Shown: positions 6,875 through 13,923 of the stretch, one piece after another
Layout of the letters: the number at the start of each line of letters is the position of its first letter
Numbering within the stretch: position 1 is the stretch's first letter
From: JBNJEM01 sp051745935
GTDB lineage: Bacteria; Planctomycetota; Planctomycetia; Pirellulales; Pirellulaceae
Assembly: GCA_051745935.1 (NCBI GenBank)
Contig: JBNJEM010000105.1
Span: 1-15,572 of the forward strand
Length of the DNA: 15,572 nt
Reading direction: 5' to 3'
Program-made: the position numbers and the translations under genes
The notes under the pieces: generated by a model
Seen by the model: only the letters and a program-made list of their open reading frames with translations
Databases searched by the model: none
Told to the model about the DNA's origin: nothing

Positions 6875-7906
6875 GTGAAGAAAATCAAATCGAGAAAACT
6901 CCAACAAGCTATTGCCATGAAGTCCATTCTGATTGCCGTCGCACTCGGGCTCTGCTTGAGCCCGGTGCCCACGGTTGCCGCGGCCGGCGAGGGCCGGGAA
7001 CCTCGAGACGATTCAACCAAAATTCCCGTGATCTATGACACGGATATCGGCGACGACATCGACGATACCTGGGCGCTGGGCATGATCCTCAACTCGCCCG
7101 AACTCGATGTGAAGTTGGTGGTCGGGGACCAAGGAAAACCGCTCTACCGCGCCAGGCTTATCGCCAAATTCCTTCAAACCGTGGGACGAACCGATGTCCC
7201 GGTTGGCATCGGCGGAGGTCGGAATCGTGACGCGGGCGGCAATCAGTCGAAATGGGTCAAGGATTACCGCTTGCAAGACTATCCCGGCAAGGTCCACGAA
7301 GATGGGATTCAAGCCATCATCGATGTGATCATGGCATCCGAGCGCCCGGTGACCATTGTCGCCGTCGGGCCGCTGCCCAACATCGCCGAAGCGTTGAGAC
7401 GGGAACCACGTATCGCCAAACGGGCTCGCTTCGTGGGCATGCACGGGAGTGTCCGCCTGGGCTATGGAGGCAGTGAAGACGTCTCCGCCGAATACAACGT
7501 GCGGGCGAATGCCGAGGCGTGTCGCAAAGTGCTCTCGGCCCCCTGGGACGTGACGATCACACCGCTCGATACGTGTGGATTGATCCAGTTGACGGGCGAG
7601 CGATATCAAAAAGTTCTCAAGTCCTCGAGTCCCGTTGCCCAAGCCATCATCGAAAACTATCGTATCTGGTCCCGGGCCCGCGGCCATGATCATTCCGGCA
7701 CGAAAAGCAGTACACTGTTCGATACCGTGGCCGTGTATCTGGCCTTTGATCGCGAGCTGGTCACCATGGAACGACTCGGGATCCGAGTCACCGACGACGG
7801 ATACACGCGCATCGATCCAAACGCCAAGAAGATGAACGTGGCCACGGCTTGGAAAAACCAGGAGGGGTTCAAGGATTTGTTGGTGGAGCGAGTGACGAAG
7901 AAATAA
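6875..7906 (+). CDS. Secreted nucleoside hydrolase (IU-NH family)
   Basis: This 343-residue protein belongs to the inosine-uridine nucleoside N-ribohydrolase family, which splits ribonucleosides into base and ribose. DTDIGDDIDD at residues 55-64 is the calcium-binding Asp cluster that defines the family. AVGPLPNIAEAL, the EYNVRANAEACRKVL segment and TPLDTCG follow in the usual order, and FDTVAVYLAF near the end supplies the late conserved Asp. The N-terminus has a basic stretch, a hydrophobic core (about 16-30) and AAA before residue 38, a signal peptide, so the enzyme should act outside the cytoplasm. The GTG start is preferred because GGGAG sits seven to nine bases upstream; an internal ATG at 6917 has none. 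It is monocistronic as far as can be seen. It may salvage nucleosides, but secreted planctomycete homologues could have other glycosidic substrates. Confidence 0.92.
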   Translation: MKKIKSRKLQQAIAMKSILIAVALGLCLSPVPTVAAAGEGREPRDDSTKIPVIYDTDIGDDIDDTWALGMILNSPELDVKLVVGDQGKPLYRARLIAKFLQTVGRTDVPVGIGGGRNRDAGGNQSKWVKDYRLQDYPGKVHEDGIQAIIDVIMASERPVTIVAVGPLPNIAEALRREPRIAKRARFVGMHGSVRLGYGGSEDVSAEYNVRANAEACRKVLSAPWDVTITPLDTCGLIQLTGERYQKVLKSSSPVAQAIIENYRIWSRARGHDHSGTKSSTLFDTVAVYLAFDRELVTMERLGIRVTDDGYTRIDPNAKKMNVATAWKNQEGFKDLLVERVTKK

Positions 7907-7968
7907 CGATTGGATTCAAGAAGCTGGAGGAGTGGTTGCTGCTAACGCCAGGAAAGATTCAGGTTCCT

Positions 7969-8033
7969 CGCGACGCTGCCGCGCTCGCCCGCCCTTGGTG
8001 AGATGCCCCGGGCTTGTCCCGGAGAGCGTCGCG
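7969..8033 (+). repeat. Nested inverted repeat downstream of nucleoside hydrolase
   Basis: CGCGACGCT (7969-7977) and AGCGTCGCG (8025-8033) are perfect inverted repeats. Between them CCGGG-CTTGT-CCCGG forms a second hairpin. TTTC follows the outer stem. It starts about 60 bp after the nucleoside hydrolase stop and may act as its transcript end, but the T-run is too short for a firm terminator call. Confidence 0.45.
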
Positions 8034-8118
8034 TTTCTCGCTACATTGTTTGCCCCGTTTTCCCGTTTGGCGGCGTGTTGCTAGTAGCGAAAAGCCTTAC
8101 TTCAGTTCTCTAAAACGT

Positions 8119-8222
8119 TATACCGGTCTCGGATGACTTTCTCCGCCGCGAGTCCGACCAACGGGAGGACGGCTTGCGTCGGGCAGCTTTCCACCCGGAA
8201 AAATCCAACCGCCTGAAATATA
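8119..8222 (-). repeat. MITE/REP-like dispersed repeat, copy 4 (inverted)
   Basis: This is a 104-bp copy in the opposite orientation to copies 1-3, bounded by TATA on both sides. Apart from CGAG where copies 1-3 have CGCG near the TATACCGG end, it is close to the apparent consensus. It lies about 25 bp upstream of the VOC-like gene, and its TATATTTC end faces that gene. Confidence 0.87.
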
Positions 8223-8247
8223 CCCAAGTTGAAATGAGGGGTCAGCC

Positions 8248-8586
8248 ATGAGACGGTTTCATCACGTGGGGGTGATTACGGACGAGCGGCGGGAGGGAGA
8301 GATCTACGTGCCGGAAACGAAAGTGCACGTGACCAACCCCTCCGACCACCCGCACCGTATCGAGTATTTGCGATTCGAACCGGACAGCCCGGTCACGGGA
8401 CCGGTCCGCACGATGCCGCACATGGCGTTCACCGTCGACGACCTCGCCACCGAGATGGAAGGGTGCCAGGTGTTGCTGGGACCATTTCAGGCGATGGACA
8501 ACCTCCAGGTTGTCTTCGTCATGGTGGACGGCGCGGTCTTTGAATTGATGCAATTCGAGGGGGAATCGGAGTTTTTCACCCCGTGA
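8248..8586 (+). CDS. VOC/glyoxalase-like protein
   Basis: This 112-residue protein is the length of a single vicinal-oxygen-chelate (glyoxalase/bleomycin resistance) module pair. RFHHVGVIT at the N-terminus is the typical first strand with its histidine. PHMAFTVDDL at about 57-66 is the typical second-half strand, and VFVMVDGAVFELMQFE near the end has Glu99 in the usual ligand position. His6, His58 and Glu99 are therefore plausible metal ligands. The family includes lyases, dioxygenases, isomerases and binding proteins, so the reaction cannot be assigned. GAGGGG lies about eight bases before the ATG, a strong ribosome binding site. Repeat copy 4 ends 25 bp upstream, so the element is likely to form part of the promoter region or leader. 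No operon partner follows. Confidence 0.82.
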   Translation: MRRFHHVGVITDERREGEIYVPETKVHVTNPSDHPHRIEYLRFEPDSPVTGPVRTMPHMAFTVDDLATEMEGCQVLLGPFQAMDNLQVVFVMVDGAVFELMQFEGESEFFTP

Positions 8587-8906
8587 CAAGACTTGGTTCC
8601 CGCTCCCAACAGTCCCTGGATGAAAGGAAACCCGACTGGTTTTCTCATGGCTTCTTGCGACGGACTAAGATGGATCGCCGGCTCGATCACCCCATTGCCG
8701 ACCTCGTCCATTCGGGCGGCACGCGGCTGCCCCCGCCTGCCTTCGATCATTGGGTCACCGATCATTCGCTGGGTCGGGACTCGACCACGCGGTTGCATGG
8801 TTTACGATCGACGTTTCGACGTGGACGGTATCCACTGGCACGGTTCGCGGTTGAGAACAACACACGTTGCCCAACTGGAGTGTGTTTGGAGCGGGAGCTT
8901 TGCCCG
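8587..8906. other. Gap between convergent genes, nothing recognised
   Basis: Between the VOC-like gene and the caspase/SUMF1 gene, both ending here. Open plus-strand frames run into the antisense of the caspase gene and look like shadows. I see no clear terminator or repeat. Confidence 0.5.
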
Positions 8907-10625
8907 TTAGTGGCCTGGCAAATCGCGTGCCACTCGGAACCCGAGCCGGCTATTGCTGCGGAGGCTGGGCGCGTACCGGCTGCGATTGGCCGACCGGCAG
9001 CTCCTGGCGGTATTGTACCAGCTTCCGCCGCGATGAACTCGAGCCGAACCATCTTCGGGGCCCATGGGATCGTTTGCTGGGGACGTGGCGTAGTAATCCT
9101 CGCCGTACCAATCCTGGCACCATTCCCACACATTGCCGTGCATGTCATGGAGGCCGAATGAGTTCGGTTCCTTTTGACCGATCCGATGTGAATACTTCTC
9201 GTCCGCCTCGTAGGCGTTCTGCTCATACCAGGCGTAGTCCCCCAAGGTTGACACATCATCGCCGAAGTGATACATGGCGGTGCTTCCCGCCCGGCATGCG
9301 TATTCCCATTCCGCTTCGGTTGGCAAACGGTATTTTACGCCCTCCTCGCTACTTAACTTCTCGCAAAATTTCCTTGCTTCCTTCCAACTGATATGGCTGG
9401 CCGCGTAACCAGGCACCTCCGCCCCCTCCTCTCCAGCTTCATCCTCCTGTTCCGGCCTTGACAACCCACTCCACGGCTCGGTATTCATCACGGCTTTCCA
9501 TTGCTCTTCGGTGACTTCGTGCACACCCAGGTAGAACGGCTTGGTGATCCGAACTCGATGTTGCGGAGACTCGTCACTGAAGTATTTTGCGTGGTCTTCG
9601 TCCAGGTCAAACATGCGCACGATTTCCTGAGATGATTGGGCCCTGCCCATCATGAACTCCCCGGCCGGGATCAACGTCAGCTTCATCCCGACCGAGTTCG
9701 TCACCTCCGTGGGCAAGTCAAAGTCAAGCACTTGCGTGAGCCGAAAGTTGGGCAGACTGAGACTGGTCTGATAGGAGGGGGATTGGGACACGCGGCGGGT
9801 GCGGAGAACATGGGTCTTGGTCTTTGAACGCACGTACTCGAACAACTCAAATAGCGAAACCCAATAGTCTCTCCTCGTATCGTTCTCAACTTGCTCGGCG
9901 CGGCCTTTCAAACCCTCCAAGACAAAGTGCATGAACACGCTGTGTTGGAATTCGGAATCCGACCACGATCTTTCGCCGCTGGTGCAACTGGTCAGCAGGG
10001 CCACGCCCTTGGGCACCACGGACTCGGAAAGCGACCTGGCAAAGCCGTCGATCAACTGGTCCTGTTCCGCCAATGTCATCGACTCAGCCGGCACCAAATG
10101 ATCGCTGCAGGCATCCACGAGAACGAGCTTCAACCGCGCCGGACAGTTTTCCAATTTGCAGTACAGTTCTTCGACCGGGATCATCGTGCTCTCTGGGGAT
10201 TTCAAAGACGCATCCGACGGAAGAAAATAGCTTTTGCCATCGATCTTCGCGCCATGGCCGCTGAAAGCCACCACCACCCAATCATCTTTGTTCACCGCCT
10301 TCAGCTGGGTGTCCAGTTGTTCCAAGATGTTTTTCCGCGTCGGTTGAATATCCGCGTTACCGGTCAGCATCACGATGTCCTGCTGATCGAAACCGATTTG
10401 CATCAAACAGTCCCGCAGCGCCGCCATGTCCTCCGAGCAGTATTGCAGGTCATTGCACGCCTCGTATTCCTCCACGCCAATGAGAACGGCGTAGCGTGAC
10501 GCCGATGCCGGGATGAGGTCGAATTCCTTGTTTTCGGCCGCCGCTTGCGCATCGCCCCGCCAGCAAACACCCGCGACTAGAACGGCAACTACGATCAGTG
10601 AAAGCGTCGGGCGAACTGACGTCAC
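8907..10625 (-). CDS. Secreted caspase-like / SUMF1-type fusion protein
   Basis: This 572-residue protein joins two domains after a signal peptide (hydrophobic about 8-21). Residues about 44-290 are a peptidase C14 (caspase/metacaspase-like) domain: RYAVLIGVEEYE begins it, His124 lies in FSGHG, and Cys173 in DACSD is the expected nucleophile. Both catalytic residues are present. Residues about 310-567 are a formylglycine-generating-enzyme-like (SUMF1/EgtB/PvdO) domain, with SVGMKLTLIPAGEFMMG, YRLPTEAEWEYACRAG, MHGNVWEWCQDWY, GGSWYN and RLGFR. Of the two cysteines that true formylglycine-generating enzymes use, only Cys543 is seen; Arg548 stands where the second would be, so it is probably not a sulfatase activator. 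The GTG start is chosen because AAGGAG sits seven bases upstream; a longer ATG frame begins 23 codons earlier without such a site. Such fusions are known in planctomycetes and cyanobacteria. Their substrates are unclear. Confidence 0.92.
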   Translation of the reverse strand: MTSVRPTLSLIVVAVLVAGVCWRGDAQAAAENKEFDLIPASASRYAVLIGVEEYEACNDLQYCSEDMAALRDCLMQIGFDQQDIVMLTGNADIQPTRKNILEQLDTQLKAVNKDDWVVVAFSGHGAKIDGKSYFLPSDASLKSPESTMIPVEELYCKLENCPARLKLVLVDACSDHLVPAESMTLAEQDQLIDGFARSLSESVVPKGVALLTSCTSGERSWSDSEFQHSVFMHFVLEGLKGRAEQVENDTRRDYWVSLFELFEYVRSKTKTHVLRTRRVSQSPSYQTSLSLPNFRLTQVLDFDLPTEVTNSVGMKLTLIPAGEFMMGRAQSSQEIVRMFDLDEDHAKYFSDESPQHRVRITKPFYLGVHEVTEEQWKAVMNTEPWSGLSRPEQEDEAGEEGAEVPGYAASHISWKEARKFCEKLSSEEGVKYRLPTEAEWEYACRAGSTAMYHFGDDVSTLGDYAWYEQNAYEADEKYSHRIGQKEPNSFGLHDMHGNVWEWCQDWYGEDYYATSPANDPMGPEDGSARVHRGGSWYNTARSCRSANRSRYAPSLRSNSRLGFRVARDLPGH

Positions 10626-10632
10626 GGTCACT

Positions 10633-10638
10633 CTCCTT
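10633..10638 (-). promoter_or_regulatory. Ribosome binding site deciding a GTG start
   Basis: Read on the minus strand this is AAGGAG, seven bases before GTG at 10625. It sets the start of the caspase/SUMF1 gene, 23 codons inside the longest open frame. Confidence 0.75.
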
Positions 10639-11118
10639 TCAGAAAATCCGGCAGGACCCTGAAAACACATCCCATGATCCCTTTGTGAATCCAAGTCCTC
10701 CTATCGTACACCCTACTCCCGGGTTCTCCGGATCGCAATCCGCTGGCGCGAAGTTAGTGAATGATGAACGTGTACAACCCAAGGAAGGGCCCCTGAAACA
10801 GAGCGTCATGCAGCAGAGCTCGACTTGCACCGACTTAGACGCCCCAATGGACAAGAAAGATTCGAAATCTCCCTGAATTCGTAAGCATTGGGTGGACCTC
10901 GCACCATGAAAATCACGTGGAAATCAGGCTGCCTTGGTTTTTCTCGAAATCATGCGGGTCCCAACGTGGAAGCCGACGCTGGAGGGTCAATCATTGACAC
11001 GACAAGCACCCTGTGATTGGAGAACATAACAGCGCCGGATTTCGCGCAAGATATCACCCGTAACCGTCTAATCCACGGACTCCACGGCCATACCACCGCC
11101 CCGGGACCTTTTCCGGCC
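10639..11118. other. Intergenic region, no supported gene
   Basis: This is the upstream region of the caspase/SUMF1 gene and the downstream side of the nitronate monooxygenase-like gene. Short open frames here carry no domain or ribosome binding site. A TTGACA at about 10993 has no well-spaced -10 partner. Nothing else recognised. Confidence 0.45.
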
Positions 11119-12570
11119 TCAACTAGCCGCCACGGCTCCATTTTGCACGGCTGAAAGCAGGTAAGCCACCACCTCCTCGGCCGAATAGCTGGCCGCGGTG
11201 GATGAGGGGACTAACTGGAAGATGTCCTTCACGTCGTCGCCGCTGGTCACCAGAGGCTTTTCGGGGTCCCGACGCACCTGTCCCAGGCCGATGTTGGCCA
11301 TCAGGGCATTGCAGACGCACTTCCGGCCGACCGTCTCTTCGCGTTTGCCGCCTTTACGAAGAAACGCTTCGACGGGTTCCGCGCCACACCGCCATCCAAT
11401 CGATCCGTCCTCCTTCTTGTAGGCCGTACGCAAATACCCCAAATCACATACTCGGCTCCGCTGATCGTAGGTGGCCGTTTCGGAGTTGGACCCCGGCAGT
11501 TCGACCACCTTGAACGGAAAGCCCGTCGGGGAGGCAACCGGATCCGTCTTCACCTCCAAACGCCCGGCTCGACTTAGCTTAATGACCTGCCGTCTAATGC
11601 TGGCAGGCAACCCGGACTCGTTGCAATAGGCGAACGCCGTCCCGATTTGAACGCCGGTGGCTCCCGAGGCCAAGGTCTCGGCAACGCGGTCGGGAGTGCC
11701 ATACGAGCCGGCCAACCAGAAGGGGCGTCCCAACGCCGCAATCGCCTTCAGATTCGCGGCATCTCGGCTCCCGTAGATCGGTTCTCCCTGCTCGTTTAGA
11801 CACAGCGATCCGCGAGGCGGGGCATTATGTCCGCCGGCTGTTGGCCCCTCCACGATGAATCCATCCACATGCCCGGTTGCTTTCCGAGCCAACATGGTGG
11901 CTAGGGTATGGGACGAGACAATCGCCAGAAACTTGGGCCGCTCTCGCGGCAAAATCCGACCATTGCAGAATTTGACCGGGTCAAAGTGGACTCGATAGTG
12001 GTCTTGAGAGGCGGCCCCCTCCACCGTCACTGGCAACTCGACCGCCAAGCCTTCAGCCAATCGGTCCAGGATCCCAGGGATCGCTCGTGGGATGCCCGCC
12101 CCCATGAGGACGTAATCCACCCCCGCTAGGATCGCCCCGAACAGAGAGGGCAAGGTCGGCGTTTGGATCTTTTCCAAATAGTTGATGCCGACCCTCCCGT
12201 CGTGCCCCTCGCGGGCTAGAAATACCTCCACGAAGTTGCCCAGCACCATCAGCGCTTCGTGCTCGGGGGAGAGGGGCAATGACGGCATGGGGGTCGGGCG
12301 AAACGGCTCGTCCGGCCGCTTGCCTCCTTCAATAAAATACGTTTGGAGCACCCGCTCAGCCATCGCGGGCAACGGGAATTCGTCGATCGCTCGGCGCAAA
12401 TGTCCTTCGGGATCGCCCAATTGCAGGCGGCGTGCTAACACCACGTCCAGCGCGGTGCCTGACACCACCCCCATCTGTCCCGTTTGGGCAACGGCTTGGG
12501 CTAGACGCCAGCCCGAAACGCCCACGCCCATCCCACCTTGAATGATGATTGGCTCTGGTCTGCTCAACAT
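11119..12570 (-). CDS. Nitronate monooxygenase-like flavoprotein
   Basis: This 483-residue cytosolic protein is a TIM-barrel FMN enzyme of the nitronate monooxygenase (2-nitropropane dioxygenase) superfamily, in the longer branch that also includes PfaD-type enoyl reductases. QGGMGVGVSG (11-20) starts the barrel, GFIVEGPTAGGHNAPPRG carries His248 of the GGH motif, and GSYGTPDRVAETLASGATGVQIGTAF is the phosphate-binding glycine region. Residues about 370-480 form a C-terminal extension with Cys375, Cys395, Cys418 and Cys420, absent from short nitronate monooxygenases. The substrate could be a nitronate or an enoyl-thioester; no polyketide or fatty-acid synthase genes are adjacent, so PfaD-type function is not supported by context. 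A weak GGGA lies about nine bases before the ATG. The gene appears monocistronic, and upstream lies long non-coding DNA. Confidence 0.9.
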   Translation of the reverse strand: MLSRPEPIIIQGGMGVGVSGWRLAQAVAQTGQMGVVSGTALDVVLARRLQLGDPEGHLRRAIDEFPLPAMAERVLQTYFIEGGKRPDEPFRPTPMPSLPLSPEHEALMVLGNFVEVFLAREGHDGRVGINYLEKIQTPTLPSLFGAILAGVDYVLMGAGIPRAIPGILDRLAEGLAVELPVTVEGAASQDHYRVHFDPVKFCNGRILPRERPKFLAIVSSHTLATMLARKATGHVDGFIVEGPTAGGHNAPPRGSLCLNEQGEPIYGSRDAANLKAIAALGRPFWLAGSYGTPDRVAETLASGATGVQIGTAFAYCNESGLPASIRRQVIKLSRAGRLEVKTDPVASPTGFPFKVVELPGSNSETATYDQRSRVCDLGYLRTAYKKEDGSIGWRCGAEPVEAFLRKGGKREETVGRKCVCNALMANIGLGQVRRDPEKPLVTSGDDVKDIFQLVPSSTAASYSAEEVVAYLLSAVQNGAVAAS

Positions 12571-13923
12571 GACTTGTTTTCCCGCAAAGGTCCCAAAAAT
12601 GCGTTTCCTCGCACGCTCACGGGCTCAAAACTTGAACCATCAAGCTCGCTCCCGCCGGCCCCCACGGCATGTCTCGGTTTTCGAGACCGTGGTGCACCTC
12701 CGTATCCACCTTGGCCGTAACCGCTGACCGCTTTCCTACGACCCGACAATCACGCCCGCACCGGCCCGAAACCCGACAACAGGGACGCGGATCCGCCCCT
12801 GGGCGAGATCCCCCCCGTGCTACTGACGGCGAGAAGCCTGCATTCTTTCACACAATTCCAGCGAGCAACGGGAGCGGGCTAACACGAGTCGAGCGGTAGC
12901 TCGGATTTGGTTGGTGGCCCTGCCGCCCCGTGTACTCGAACCTTGCGTGTAATCGGACTTACCAGCGTGATTTCACGTCCAGCCAAGTGACACTTCAAAC
13001 TTCAGTCACTGATACGGTACACGATAGCCGGCGGGAAACCAGCAACCGTCTCGTAATTGTTTTGTAATACTTGCCCCACCGCGTGAGTCTGGTCCCCACA
13101 AGTAGGGCTTGTCGCCAGTGTCAGCCGATTGCCGGAAGAGGCACAATGAAGCGAACAGGGGGCCGAGATGCAGAGCCTGCTCTTGCTGATCTAGCCGAGA
13201 TAGGCAGCCGCACCTTCCAGCAACACAAATGCCTTCATGGAGCTGGGCACCTGGAGGGGGCGCGACCCTGCCTTTGGGCCCATGTGAGCATCTCCAAAAA
13301 GGAAGGAGGGAGAACAGCAGAATGTCCGCTCAAAAGGTGCCTGCCGCATCCGGCGGGTTCCGCTTGAAAGTCACGCCACGCCGCACATGCCCGCCCTGAT
13401 ACCATAATGACCAACTAACAGTATCCGGCTGGCCCACCTCTTTGCCCCCTGCGTGAACTGGGCTAACACGGGGGCACCCTTTCGGACCCCAATACGGGGT
13501 GACGTGGACGCGTTTATTGGCGGTTTTTATAAGTTGTTTGTGAATAGTGGGTTGCGGCTGTGAATCCAAGAATTGCTACCGCTCTATTGGGTGGAATGAG
13601 TTGAAATTTTAGGCATAGTAGTTACACTCGGAATTGTGCGAATGACCGGCATTTGCCGTGAGACGCGTACCGTCCCGTTGGGTATAGGAGCGTCGACTGG
13701 GTCTGCATCGGTTCACCGCTGGTGGAGGAGGTCGGGGACGGGGGCAGTGGCCTGCTGGGGTGGGGGCCAAAACAGCGTGTTCTCGAGATTGCCGGTCCAT
13801 GCCTTTCGCGCGAATCGGGGCAGAGTGGGGGGGAGCGTGTGCCAAACCACGGAGGGTTCCTGGCCCAACCGACACGGCGTAGTTGTTGCTGTTGTTCCCG
13901 AGCGAAAAAATAGGGTGAGGCCA
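12571..13923. other. Long region without a convincing gene
   Basis: This is the largest gap. Short frames on both strands lack domains. A 73-codon plus-strand frame at 13146-13367 starts after GGAAGAGG, but its product is unrecognisable. The segment 13071-13370 has several potential stems, including CCTGCCG/CGGCGGG around 13340-13357. GGGCTAACAC occurs at 12876 and 13460. The hairpin ACCCC-AATAC-GGGGT lies near 13485-13500. From 13636 the frame of the next gene is open, but the text looks untranslated. Confidence 0.45.

Larger units (their letters stand above)
7907..8247. other. Intergenic region with inverted repeat and repeat copy 4
   Basis: No gene. It contains a 9-bp inverted repeat at 7969-8033 enclosing a second hairpin, and the inverted copy 4 of the dispersed repeat (8119-8222). 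Confidence 0.6.

Noticed and set aside
6331..7020. 229-codon minus-strand ORF
   Set aside because: It overlaps the nucleoside hydrolase N-terminus antisense and has low-complexity serine/proline-rich text.
12880..12965. tRNA-like GAGCGGTAGCTC and GGTTCGAG segments
   Set aside because: They lie in opposite senses; no complete cloverleaf with acceptor and T stems can be drawn on either strand.
13146..13367. 73-codon plus-strand ORF after a GGAAGAGG site
   Set aside because: The product has no recognisable fold or repeat and the DNA looks more like structured non-coding sequence; kept only as a note in the intergenic entry.
13636..13923. 96-codon N-terminal extension of the DUF4912 protein
   Set aside because: Text is low in recognisable structure (Trp-, Arg- and Gly-rich), the conserved Rho_N-like domain starts at the TTG/GTG, and no good ribosome binding site supports the upstream ATG.
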